Assembly: GCF_003313395.1 (NCBI RefSeq)
Contig: NZ_QNFZ01001065.1
Location: forward strand, 1-37,492
Direction: 5' to 3'
Source of the DNA: Nonomuraea lactucae
Lineage (GTDB): Bacteria; Actinomycetota; Actinomycetes; Streptosporangiales; Streptosporangiaceae
Length of the DNA stretch: 37,492 bases
Shown here: positions 1 to 6,582 of the stretch, one piece after another
Layout of the letters: each line of letters begins with the position of its first letter
Numbering within the stretch: position 1 is the first letter of the stretch
Notes under the pieces: model-generated
Told to the model about the DNA's origin: nothing
Database searches by the model: none
What the model saw: the letters and a program-made list of their open reading frames with translations, nothing else
Made by a program: the position numbers and the translations under genes

Positions 1-200
1 AGCCCGGCGGCGCCGCCCACGCAGACCGCGACGTGCAGGACGCCGTTGGGGCGCGCGTCGCCGTACAGGCGGCGCTCGATCGCCGTCGCGGCCCGCCCGA
101 ACAGCGCGACCGGGTGACCGGCGCGCGGATCGGCGATCAGCGCGTCGAGCACCACGCCCACCGCGATGCCCACCGCCCGCGACCGCAGGTCCGTCGTCAC
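1..200 (-). CDS. cobD: CobD/CbiB cobalamin biosynthesis protein, N-terminal part
   Basis: The minus strand reads from a GTG at position 200 out of the left edge, so only the first 66 or so codons are present. The translation has a hydrophobic start (AVGIAVGVVLDALIADP) and then GHPVALFGRAATAIERRLYG. This matches the N-terminus of adenosylcobinamide-phosphate synthase (CobD/CbiB), a membrane protein that attaches the aminopropanol arm in cobalamin synthesis. It marks the left flank as chromosome rather than mobile DNA. The family call rests on recognition of the HPV-LFGR region; the exact start is uncertain because no strong ribosome binding site is seen. Confidence 0.75.
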   Translation of the reverse strand, partial: MTTDLRSRAVGIAVGVVLDALIADPRAGHPVALFGRAATAIERRLYGDARPNGVLHVAVCVGGAAG

Positions 201-272
201 CGCCGCGCGTGACCGGTGAGACCGGGGCGCCCGTCCAGAACGAGAACTACCCGAAGAGAACATCAGGGGAAG

Positions 273-1055
273 TCATACCAGGTGGGCGCGGAGCGCGTCC
301 TCGTGGGTGTCCAGCCACGCCCCGGCCCGCCGGATGCGCTCGCCCGCCCCGTCGGCCCACATCCGCGCCCAGCCGCCCCCGGTGGCCGCCCGGTCGCGCA
401 TCTCCGCGTAGGACCGGTGGAAGCGGATCCTGGCCAGTTCGAGGAGCCGGCGGCGGTCGCGGGGCGGCACGCCGTACGCGTCGCAGAACAGCCGCAGCCG
501 CGCCCCCACGTCCAGCCCTTGCTGGAGCGGGTCGCAGTCCACGGGGTCGGCGATGGGGGCCCAGTGGCGGAGCGTGGTCACGATGTCGAACAACCGTGTC
601 GTCGGCCGTGCCAGATCAAAGTCGATCATCGCATGCGGCGTTCGGTCCCGAAAAATCACGTTATCCGGGGTCAAATCGCAATGCCCGATGACCTCCGGCG
701 GCGCGTCGTCGTTCGACCCGCCCTGCCAGCCGCCCCGGTCCAGCGGAAAGCCGGAGGTCGCGTCATGAAACCTCCGCAGCAGCCCGGCCAGCCCGGCCAG
801 CGCCTCATCCGTGACGGTCGCCGCCCGCAGCCCGGTCGTACCCGGAATGTAGGTGAGCACCTCACGCCCCAGCCCGTCCATCCCCACGACCCGCGGCGCT
901 CCCGCGAAACCCACGGCCTCGAGATGCCGGAGCAGGGCGTGCACGGCGGGCGTGAACGGGCCGACGGGCCTGCGTACGGTGTCACCGACGCGCACCACCC
1001 CGTCTGTCACGTCCCCACCCCGCAGCGGGACCTCGTGGAGGAGCGTCGCGACCAT
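273..1055 (-). CDS. APH-family phosphotransferase
   Basis: A 260-residue protein of the aminoglycoside/choline phosphotransferase fold. The catalytic loop reads IGHCDLTPDNVIF (His125, Asp127, Asn132), the Brenner-like motif, and MIDFDLA (Asp145, Asp147) is the metal-binding DFD motif. The first 60 residues hold the usual N-lobe strands, including RPVGPFTPAVHALLRHLEAVG. I chose the ATG at 1055; a longer reading frame to 1184 adds 43 residues of non-homologous type. Substrate cannot be told from sequence: such chromosomal homologues in actinomycetes are rarely proven resistance enzymes. It points towards cobD, about 70 bp away, and lies just outside the mobile element. Confidence 0.85.
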   Translation of the reverse strand: MVATLLHEVPLRGGDVTDGVVRVGDTVRRPVGPFTPAVHALLRHLEAVGFAGAPRVVGMDGLGREVLTYIPGTTGLRAATVTDEALAGLAGLLRRFHDATSGFPLDRGGWQGGSNDDAPPEVIGHCDLTPDNVIFRDRTPHAMIDFDLARPTTRLFDIVTTLRHWAPIADPVDCDPLQQGLDVGARLRLFCDAYGVPPRDRRRLLELARIRFHRSYAEMRDRAATGGGWARMWADGAGERIRRAGAWLDTHEDALRAHLV

Positions 1056-1196
1056 GCCACGAGAGCTTAGCCCCACATGCACGCTTCCCGCCTGGCCTTT
1101 TCCCCGCTGATCGCCGCCTTGTGAGGCACGCCCACGCCCTGACACGGTGAAATCGTGTGCGTGACACGTCGTCAGATCATGCACAATAAGGCGGGA

Positions 1197-1270
1197 GCGC
1201 CCTTAGCTCAGCTGGATAGAGCACCGGACTTCTAATCCGACGGTCGCAGGTTCGAATCCTGCAGGGCGCG
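1197..1270 (+). tRNA. tRNA-Arg (anticodon UCU)
   Basis: The acceptor arms GCGCCCT (1197-1203) and AGGGCGC (1263-1269) pair perfectly. The T arm is GCAGG-TTCGAAT-CCTGC (1246-1262) and the anticodon loop CTTCTAA gives UCU, which decodes AGA. CCA is not encoded. The bottom pair of the anticodon stem is a C-A mismatch if the arm is drawn as CCGGA/TCCGA. Everything downstream has mobile-element character, so the 3' half of this gene is the likely attachment site. Confidence 0.95.
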
Positions 1271-1331
1271 CTTCTCTGGCCAGGAAAAATCATGGTCTGA
1301 CCTGCGGGAACGCCAGCCGCTCAACTTCTGG

Positions 1332-1369
1332 CGTGTGCCACCGTGTGCCGGTCGTGGCCCTCGTGTGCC
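1332..1369 (+). repeat. Phased CGTGTGCC direct repeats next to the tRNA
   Basis: CGTGTGCC occurs at 1332-1339, 1342-1349 and 1362-1369, with a degenerate CGTGGCC at 1353-1359, giving near 10-bp spacing (10, 11 and 9). The array lies 62 bp past the tRNA 3' end and before the first element gene. Helical phasing close to an attachment site is typical of arm-type integrase sites or of sites for a DNA-bending protein. The binding protein is not identifiable here. Confidence 0.5.
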
Positions 1370-1436
1370 GCCGTTCGCGGACTATACGCGGATTGGTTTT
1401 GCCGTCCCCGGCCGCCTTCATGGCGGGGGTGCCGCG

Positions 1437-2609
1437 GTGACGGCCTCCGCTGCTCGCGTGTCGGACGCACCCGTTCTGGCCGTGGCGCCGTCGAAGGCAC
1501 TCATCCTGGCGTCTGTGCCGCGCGGCATGCGCCGCGCCTCCGATCAACAGGCGTTCCTGCGCGCTCTGCGTGAAGACCCCGAGGTGCTGGGCCTCCGCTA
1601 CGACGGGTACGGCAACCTGCTCCGCGTCGCGCAGGTGATCGCCTGGGCAGCCGACTGGAACACCATGTGCTCCCGGCCGACGATCGCCGGGATCTGCGAG
1701 CGGACCGGCCTGTCCAAGGCGTCCGTGAAGCGCTGGGTCCGCTGGCTGCGTGAGCACGGCTGGCTCGGCGTCGTCGAGCAGGGCACGACCGTCCGCTTTC
1801 GGAAGGGCACGAGCGCGGGCCTGGAAGACGACGGCCTGGGAAACCGCGCGGCCCTCTGGGTGCTGTGCATCCCTCGCGGCATCACGCCTGTTCCACCCGG
1901 AGACGCCTCGTCTGACCAGGTAAAACGCGTAAGTGAACCCCCTTCCTTGTCTCTCCCTAAGAGAGACAAGGAAGATCCCACGCGCACGCGCGAGGCCCCC
2001 CGCCGTGCCCGCCGAACCCCACGCATCTCGCCGACATGGGGCCTTCACCAATCGCCAGGGACCAAACGAGACAAGCTCAAGGCATGCGAACGGCTCCGGC
2101 AGGAGTCCACGACCCTGCGCCGGATGACGGCCTGGTACCTGCGATGGTTGCTAAAGCCCTTCCTCGTCGCTGGCTGGACCGTCGCCGACGTGCTGCACGC
2201 GCTCGACGTCCGGGCGGACGGCAGCGCGTGGACATACACGTGGTCGTCGGCGGACGAACTGCGGCATATCCCGGGCTGGGTGCGGCATCGGCTCGCGGCC
2301 TGGGTGGACGAGGACGGCCAGGTGCTTCCGTCGCGGTCGCAGCGCCTATCGTCCGCCGCCGATAGGCAGCGTGCTGAGCAGGAGAAGCGCAGGCGTGAGA
2401 GCCTGTCGGCGGCGGACGCCACCGGCGTCGGGTTGGTGGAGGAATCGCGGGCGAGCCGTGCGCAAGCGCTGGCGCCGCCGCCCTTGGCGGATCCGGCTCA
2501 GCGGTCCGATCCGAACGAGGCGTTCCGGGCGGCGCGTGCGGAGTTGGAGCGGCGTCGAGCGGAGCGCGAGGCGGAGATCGCGGCGGCGCTGGCGAGGAGG
2601 CGGCGGTGA
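1437..2609 (+). CDS. Winged-helix, replication-initiator-like protein
   Basis: About 390 residues if the GTG at 1437 is used. Earlier in-frame starts fall inside the CGTGTGCC repeat array and add unlikely sequence. Residues 79-113 form a helix-turn-helix (RPTIAGICERTGLSKASVKR, then a wing). A low-complexity linker follows, then a conserved-looking block near 266-288 (TWSSADELRHIPGWVRHRLA) and a charged coiled-coil tail. This layout matches helix-turn-helix initiator-like proteins of actinobacterial plasmids and phages. A 14-bp perfect hairpin in the linker-coding DNA (1942-1974) recalls initiators that carry their origin inside the gene. A role in replication is inferred; a regulator is the alternative. 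Confidence 0.6.
   Translation: MTASAARVSDAPVLAVAPSKALILASVPRGMRRASDQQAFLRALREDPEVLGLRYDGYGNLLRVAQVIAWAADWNTMCSRPTIAGICERTGLSKASVKRWVRWLREHGWLGVVEQGTTVRFRKGTSAGLEDDGLGNRAALWVLCIPRGITPVPPGDASSDQVKRVSEPPSLSLPKRDKEDPTRTREAPRRARRTPRISPTWGLHQSPGTKRDKLKACERLRQESTTLRRMTAWYLRWLLKPFLVAGWTVADVLHALDVRADGSAWTYTWSSADELRHIPGWVRHRLAAWVDEDGQVLPSRSQRLSSAADRQRAEQEKRRRESLSAADATGVGLVEESRASRAQALAPPPLADPAQRSDPNEAFRAARAELERRRAEREAEIAAALARRRR
1942..1974 (+). repeat. Perfect 14-bp hairpin inside the initiator-like gene
   Basis: CTTCCTTGTCTCTC (1942-1955) and GAGAGACAAGGAAG (1961-1974) are exact reverse complements around the 5-nt loop CCTAA. It codes for a Ser/Leu/Lys/Asp low-complexity linker between the winged helix and the C-terminal region. 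Third-position bias is lost here, so selection seems to act on the DNA or RNA rather than on the protein. It could be an origin element, a transcriptional pause or a regulatory hairpin. Confidence 0.6.
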
Positions 2610-2797
2610 ACCAGGCGGAGGGACTGGAGATGCTTCGCGCGGTGCTTCGGCAGACATCGCCCCGGGCCGCTGCTGTGATGCGCGAGCGTGAACGGGAGCG
2701 GGCTCGCCGGCGGGAGGCAGCGCGGGATCCGGGTCGGTGGAGGTTGGCGGACGTCGCAGCGGCTGAGGCGATTGAGCAGGCGTCCGTCCAGCGTTAG
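2606..2797 (+). CDS. Small charged helical protein
   Basis: A 63-residue Arg/Glu/Ala-rich protein starting with a GTG that overlaps the stop of the initiator-like gene by four bases, so the two are probably translationally coupled. No family is recognised; the middle (RERERERARRREAARDPGRW) predicts a long charged helix. After its TAG at 2795 the same frame stays open to the TAA at 2924, and that stretch again reads as a charged helix (EERRREVALAQARVRARAER). The annotated gene may therefore be a shortened version of a longer one. The stop sits in a degenerate copy of the dispersed palindrome. Confidence 0.5.
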   Translation: MNQAEGLEMLRAVLRQTSPRAAAVMRERERERARRREAARDPGRWRLADVAAAEAIEQASVQR

Positions 2798-3198
2798 CCG
2801 GTAGCGCAGCAGGCCGAGGGCAGTGCCGATGCGGAGGAGCGCAGGCGTGAGGTTGCATTGGCCCAGGCCAGGGTGCGTGCTCGGGCGGAACGGGCATCGC
2901 GACAAAGTGGCGAATCTGCAGAGTAAAGACCTCGATGCGGGACGCTCGCTACGAAACGCGCATAAGGCGTGTCATGGTCCACGCTGACGGACTTTCAGAC
3001 CGTCATCGGCCTTAGCGGTACACGAGATGTCCTTAGCGTCTCAGAAGCGACTTCACTGCACCTGAACTGCACGGACATGCACATGTGACAACTCCTATTA
3101 GATAGGTATACGAACGTGTGCTGATTCTGCTAGCATCGTCACAGCATCAACCAAGATCGAACACGTTCTGACCAGCCGAAACACGAAGGAAGAACGGC
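2798..3198. other. 400-bp intergenic region with two dispersed motifs
   Basis: It opens with the coding-like extension of the previous gene to 2926. After that GC drops. It contains one copy of the TGTCATRGTC motif (2968-2984), a half copy of the dispersed palindrome (TTAGCGGTAC, 3012-3021) and an AT-rich stretch near 3090-3135 (TATTAGATAGGTATACGAAC) that looks like a promoter for the next operon. No other gene is seen. Confidence 0.4.
2968..2984 (+). promoter_or_regulatory. Dispersed motif copy A (CGTGTCATGGTCCACGC)
   Basis: This copy shares CGTGTCATRGTC with sites at 32497-32511 and, inverted, 36686-36700, and TGTCATAGTCC with 18364-18374. It lies about 215 bp upstream of the gene at 3199. 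All four copies sit in large intergenic regions, as expected of an operator for an element-encoded regulator. Confidence 0.45.
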
Positions 3199-4098
3199 AT
3201 GAGCCGCACCACGGAGACCGACCAGGCCCGCCCGATCGACCGGCAGGCCCTCAACCGCATCCTCGACGCCATGCAGGGCATCTCCGCCCACGCCATCCAC
3301 TCCACCATCCCGGCCGAGGGGCGTCCCTCCATCCGTATCGCCTTCCCCGGCGTCACCCTCGACCGGCACGAGCTCGCGACCCTGTTCATCGACACCGCCG
3401 CGAAGGTCGAGGGAGACGAGTTCGCTATCGACCTGGGCCGCCACGTGTTCGGATGTGACCACGACGAGGCTCACCTGTGGCTGCCGAACACGGGCTTCAC
3501 TGACGAGTTGTCGCGCGTCCATCCCGGCGTCATCTCCGGGCCGGCCGACATTGCGGCCGACGCCAGCGCCGCCGACGCCGACAAGGAGGACGTGCTCGAC
3601 GCCATCGCCTGGTCCATCACATCCGCGCTCGACACACATCACCCCTTCATCCCGTTCGGAGCCTGCCGCGACAAGGCGCGGGAGGTCCTGGGCAGGGTCT
3701 TCGACGAGGGTGCCCACGAGCCGACATATCCCGGGCTCGACTGGGTCGGCATCGACGGCCACATCAGCCGCGCCGTAGAGGGTGGCCTGTTCAATGGCCA
3801 CCTGTATGAGCGGGACGGGCGGGCGACCGCCACCGTAAAGAGCGGACGCATCATCTCCACGCGAGCCGCGAAGCTGATCTGGCCGGACGCCTCCGCGCCC
3901 GCCCCTCAGGCCCCGGGTTCCCGCGACCACGCCCTCCACGTCGCCTTCAATGAGGTAATCGAGCGGGCGCAGGGCTGGGTCAAAGCGAACACTGCCACGA
4001 CCTCGACGGGCTCACGTACGACGACCTCACCGCCGAGGAGAGCACGGCGCTGCTCGCCCACCTTGCCGCCTAGCCGATTCCGTAAGCGGTACCGATAA
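3199..4098 (+). CDS. Unknown protein with a probable 3' frameshift
   Basis: The frame opens at an ATG preceded by GAAGGAAGAAC and is open for 299 residues. No family is recognised; it is acidic, soluble and strongly GC3-biased up to about position 3990. After that the reading frame turns into Thr/Ser/Arg-rich sequence, while the neighbouring -1 frame gives the far more natural LDGLTYDDLTAEESTALLAH and stops at 4071-4073. One extra C near 3990 would restore the join. The true product is probably about 291 residues ending there; the nominal C-terminus past about residue 264 is likely spurious. The dispersed palindrome and a terminator follow. Confidence 0.6.
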   Translation: MSRTTETDQARPIDRQALNRILDAMQGISAHAIHSTIPAEGRPSIRIAFPGVTLDRHELATLFIDTAAKVEGDEFAIDLGRHVFGCDHDEAHLWLPNTGFTDELSRVHPGVISGPADIAADASAADADKEDVLDAIAWSITSALDTHHPFIPFGACRDKAREVLGRVFDEGAHEPTYPGLDWVGIDGHISRAVEGGLFNGHLYERDGRATATVKSGRIISTRAAKLIWPDASAPAPQAPGSRDHALHVAFNEVIERAQGWVKANTATTSTGSRTTTSPPRRARRCSPTLPPSRFRKRYR

Positions 4099-4100
4099 CA
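4081..4100 (+). repeat. Dispersed palindrome, copy 1
   Basis: CGTAAGCGGTACCGATAACA matches the consensus CGTTAGCGGTACCGCTRACG with outer ATTC/GAAT arms. It ends 54 nt before the ATG at 4155. Confidence 0.7.
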
Positions 4101-4104
4101 GAAT

Positions 4105-4134
4105 GCGCAGCCCCGCCCACCGGCGAGGCTGCGC
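4105..4134 (+). terminator. GC-rich hairpin terminator
   Basis: GCGCAGCC (4105-4112) pairs with GGCTGCGC (4127-4134) around a 14-nt loop, followed by a short CTTA stretch. It lies between the 3199 and 4155 genes, directly after palindrome copy 1. There is no U tract, which is common in actinobacteria. Confidence 0.5.
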
Positions 4135-4154
4135 CTTACCCGGAAGGAATCACG

Positions 4155-4703
4155 ATGCTTGACCAGATCCCCGGCACCGTTCAGGTCACCAAAGCCTGCC
4201 TGGCCGCCCGCGGCGGCACCATCACCAAGGCCCTCGACGCCATCGCGTGGACGGACACCGCGCACCAGCCCGGCCCCTGGTCCGATGGCTTCTACCGCAA
4301 CACCCGCGACAGCGTCCGCGACTACGCCGCGCACATCTACGACATGCTCGACGGCTACCACCCCGACGTCGAGTTCGACGACCTGCGTCCCGAGCACCAC
4401 GACGAGTGCATCCGCTCCGTGGCCGCAAGCTTCGATGAACCCGGCGACGAGCGGCTCTGCCCGATCAAGCTGGCCGATCACCTGCTCGACGGACTGCGCA
4501 AGGCGGCCGCGCTGCGCGTGGAAGCCGGGGAGCACCTCAGCCGCACGTACTCGGACCTGAAGGTTGCGCTGGTGTCGCTGCTGCGCACCCAGTCTGTCGG
4601 CGTGAAGCTGGCCCAGGAGGCCATCGACCACGCGCTCACCACCGGCACCGGCACCGGCACCGGCATCCACCAGGCCGTCGAAGAGATGGACGGTCAGCTG
4701 TGA
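4155..4703 (+). CDS. Unknown 182-residue protein
   Basis: The ATG at 4155 follows GGAAGGAAT at suitable distance. The protein is acidic and mostly helical by eye, with no recognised domain. It shares the short block LDAIAW with the gene at 3199 (there near residue 135, here near residue 27), hinting at a distant paralogue. Near the C-terminus a perfect hexamer repeat, ACCGGC four times (4641-4664), encodes alternating Thr-Gly; repeat changes would alter length without changing frame. Its TGA overlaps the GTG of the next, interrupted gene, so it is part of an operon that also includes 4947. Confidence 0.65.
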   Translation: MLDQIPGTVQVTKACLAARGGTITKALDAIAWTDTAHQPGPWSDGFYRNTRDSVRDYAAHIYDMLDGYHPDVEFDDLRPEHHDECIRSVAASFDEPGDERLCPIKLADHLLDGLRKAAALRVEAGEHLSRTYSDLKVALVSLLRTQSVGVKLAQEAIDHALTTGTGTGTGIHQAVEEMDGQL

Positions 4704-4963
4704 GCGGCGCGACGACGGCCGCCAGGCGTACCGGGCTGGCCGACTAAATCCTGGACGCGCTCCGTGCCGCCAACCACAGCGATGAACGCTTCATCTGCCA
4801 GCAGGACGGGGTGTACGGGGACCTGTACGAAGCCCTCGTCAAGCTGCTGTGCGGCATCGGCTGGACCCGGGAGCAGGTGAGCGCGGCGATCGTGCACGCC
4901 GATCTCGACGGCGAATGCACTATGGCCGACGCACTCTTCGCCTGCCATGGGGTGGGCCAGTGA
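4700..4963 (+). pseudogene. Small gene interrupted by an in-frame TAA
   Basis: A GTG at 4700 overlaps the previous stop. The frame is coding-like throughout: about 90 percent GC at third positions and plausible protein sequence (ERFICQQDGVYGDLYEALVK). It is cut by a TAA at 4745-4747 after 15 codons. Past the TAA, 71 more codons run to the TGA at 4961. A single change from TAC (Tyr) to TAA would explain it. No family is recognised. Either the gene is dead, or translation restarts at an internal GTG, or the stop is read through. Confidence 0.6.
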
Positions 4964-5438
4964 GCTGGCCGAGCAGGTCCGCGACCGGATCGCGGATCTG
5001 TTCGACGCTCAGCCCGACTACGGGCCACAGCTCATGGACGCCGACTGGGACGGCGAGGCCGGCCGCATCATCGCCTGGGAGTGCGGGCCGGACGGCTGGA
5101 CGTACGTCGTCTCCTTCGGGGGTGCGCTCGAGTACGGCCCTGAGGCGCCCGAGCTATGTCTGCCCGCGGGCGTGTGGATCGACCGCAGCAACCACTACAG
5201 CGTGCGGGTGCTTCCGCTTCCCTGGCCAGAAGGTCAGCCTTTGAAGATCGTCACCCCGACTCCTGTGCCAGGCCACGACCTGGTCCCGCTGCCCGGTCAG
5301 GCGTTCCTCCGGCCCGACCACTCGTTCATCTGCGGCTGCGGCAACATCGCCGAGACTGGCGGGTTCCATCCCTGCACCGAGACCGGCGAACTGCTCGCCA
5401 ACGAGACCTACACCAACGGTGAGGAGAACCTCGCCTAG
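4947..5438 (+). CDS. Unknown protein with Cys-containing C-terminus
   Basis: A 163-residue protein overlapping the end of the interrupted gene by 17 bp. The first two-thirds is rich in Trp, Tyr and acidic residues; the C-terminal part has ICGCGN (near residue 127) and a further Cys in GGFHPCTET, suggesting a metal site. No family is recognised. After its TAG at 5436 the same frame continues for about 28 codons with coding bias and a Cys cluster (CWCGGC). The gene may therefore be truncated by a nonsense change. A strong hairpin follows at 5519. Confidence 0.6.
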   Translation: MGWASELAEQVRDRIADLFDAQPDYGPQLMDADWDGEAGRIIAWECGPDGWTYVVSFGGALEYGPEAPELCLPAGVWIDRSNHYSVRVLPLPWPEGQPLKIVTPTPVPGHDLVPLPGQAFLRPDHSFICGCGNIAETGGFHPCTETGELLANETYTNGEENLA

Positions 5439-5518
5439 CGGGGGGACTGCTGGTGCGGTGGCTGCGCAGAGATCGTCATCGACGCCCGCGAGCTGACGTC
5501 CCCACGTCTGACGGCGAA

Positions 5519-5547
5519 GGCCGGACCCACGCCACATGGGTCCGGCC
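5519..5547 (+). terminator. Strong hairpin terminator
   Basis: GGCCGGACCCA (5519-5529) and TGGGTCCGGCC (5537-5547) are perfect complements with a 7-nt loop. It closes the 4155-5438 operon and precedes the gene at 5624. No U tract is present. Confidence 0.65.
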
Positions 5548-5623
5548 ACCTATCACCAGCCAGTTCCACACGCCAATGAAGAACCAGAGGTTTCCCACAG
5601 TAACGCACCAGGAGGTGCAACAC

Positions 5624-5836
5624 ATGTTCGATGACGACTTCGGCGCCGAGGAGGAGGCGATCGAGACGGCCCGACGCGACGCCGACCTGGAACAGGTCGA
5701 GCTGGGCGCCGCTGGCGACGCCCTGTACGCCGCCTGCGACGAGATGGGTATTTGCCTGCACGGCGTCGTGTTCAGCCACCGCGTCGACGGCGGAGACGAC
5801 TACGAGGTGTTCTCCGACGCCGACCCGGGCCTGTGA
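5624..5836 (+). CDS. Small acidic unknown protein
   Basis: A 70-residue acidic protein (pattern FDDDFGAEEEAIETARRDAD) starting at an ATG 10 bp after an ideal AGGAGG. A longer open frame from 5453 runs through the terminator and is not supported. The acidity and small size resemble phage-encoded DNA-mimic or inhibitor proteins, but nothing specific supports such a role. Its TGA overlaps the GTG of the next gene by four bases. The next two genes also overlap by four bases, so 5624, 5833 and 6027 form one coupled operon. Confidence 0.65.
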   Translation: MFDDDFGAEEEAIETARRDADLEQVELGAAGDALYAACDEMGICLHGVVFSHRVDGGDDYEVFSDADPGL

Positions 5837-6030
5837 CCGGGCCAGACGACGGAATCACCTGGGATCGGCCGCGGGCGTACGAACATGGGCCGTGCATGGC
5901 GGTCGGCTGCAATGACCCGTGCGTGGCCGCCGTGGTGATCATTGACGGACACCGGTACCGGCTGTGCGCGGCTGACGCCACCGACATCCCTAGTTTCACC
6001 CCCAACCTGCTCGAAGGGAGCACCCCATGA
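5833..6030 (+). CDS. Small Cys-containing protein
   Basis: A 65-residue protein from a GTG inside the stop overlap. Cysteines occur at GPCMAVGCNDPC and at YRLCAADA, compatible with a small zinc-binding module of the kind common among phage accessory proteins. The pattern GxPCxxxGC followed by YRLC suggests a metal-stabilised hairpin. The family is not recognised. Its TGA overlaps the next ATG (ATGA, 6027-6030). Confidence 0.6.
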   Translation: MTGPDDGITWDRPRAYEHGPCMAVGCNDPCVAAVVIIDGHRYRLCAADATDIPSFTPNLLEGSTP

Positions 6031-6317
6031 TGGTGGATCACGATCTGCCGTACGGCTTGGAGGATCACGCCGCCCTGGCGGCCGAGGATGACGTCGCGGC
6101 GACCATGTCAGGGTTCCGCCCGAACCGGGCCGCCCAGCAGATCATCGACAAGCTGCGGCTGTCCGGTTTCACCGTCAAGGTGCCTGACGCCCTGCACGGG
6201 ACCGCGTGGGACCTGACTCTGGACAAGCCCGGCATCCCATGGTTCGGCGTTCTGTACGTGTCCAAGTGGAAGGGGCGAGCGCTACGGATCTCCGTCACGT
6301 GGCACCCTGCCGGATAG
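6027..6317 (+). CDS. Unknown 96-residue protein
   Basis: The ATG at 6027 (or 6030) follows GAAGGGAGCAC. The second half reads as an alternating strand/helix fold (KLRLSGFTVKVPDALHGTAW, later FGVLYVSKW), but no family is recognised. It is the last gene of the coupled 5624-6317 operon. Third-position GC bias is strong, so the coding call is good although the function is unknown. Confidence 0.65.
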   Translation: MMVDHDLPYGLEDHAALAAEDDVAATMSGFRPNRAAQQIIDKLRLSGFTVKVPDALHGTAWDLTLDKPGIPWFGVLYVSKWKGRALRISVTWHPAG

Positions 6318-6335
6318 CCGGACAGGGAACGCCGG

Positions 6336-6484
6336 ATGGAGGGCGCCCGAAATATCCGGGCACGCATCAACCAGGTAACCCCTGGGGCTGGGCGATCGAG
6401 GATGCCTCACTAGCTCGTCGCCGGCGGCGACAAGACGGTGGACGCTTACCTGCCAAGCTCGGGCCACCTACCCCCATCCCTTAA
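6336..6484 (+). pseudogene. Frameshifted small ORF remnant
   Basis: From the ATG at 6336 the frame reads MEGARNIRARINQVTP and stops after 25 codons. The -1 frame from about 6381 continues naturally as WGWAIEDASLARRRRRQ and ends at a TAA at 6482-6484. Joined, this gives a 49-residue protein with an IRARINQVTPWGW start, reminiscent of short phage proteins beginning IRARLxxxTPGPW. One missing base within ACCCCTGG would explain the break. The family resemblance is weak. Confidence 0.35.
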
Positions 6485-6496
6485 CAGGAGAAATTC

Positions 6497-6516
6497 CGTA
6501 ATCAGTACCGCTGACG
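6497..6516 (+). repeat. Dispersed palindrome, copy 2
   Basis: CGTAATCAGTACCGCTGACG has a degraded left arm and a perfect right arm. It overlaps by two bases the hairpin at 6515-6553 and ends 66 nt before the ATG at 6583. Confidence 0.6.
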
Positions 6517-6553
6517 AAGTGGCTTGAGCCTGCCGAAGGCTCAAGCCACTTCG
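6515..6553 (+). promoter_or_regulatory. 16-bp perfect hairpin in the leader of the ArdC-like gene
   Basis: CGAAGTGGCTTGAGCC (6515-6530) and its exact complement (6538-6553) enclose a 7-nt loop, TGCCGAA. It ends 29 nt before the start codon, leaving room for the ribosome site GAGAAAGGAC. It may act as terminator/attenuator, as a 5'-stabilising stem, or as a protein-binding RNA. Confidence 0.55.
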
Positions 6554-6582
6554 CGTATCACCTGAGAAAGGACATCCGCGCG

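Noticed and set aside
216-1070. A 284-codon plus-strand frame opposite the phosphotransferase gene
   Set aside because: The minus-strand frame contains the APH catalytic motifs; the plus-strand translation is Arg/Pro-rich shadow sequence.
4641-4664. ACCGGC hexamer repeat as a phase-variation switch
   Set aside because: The unit is six bases, so gain or loss changes only the number of Thr-Gly pairs and not the reading frame.
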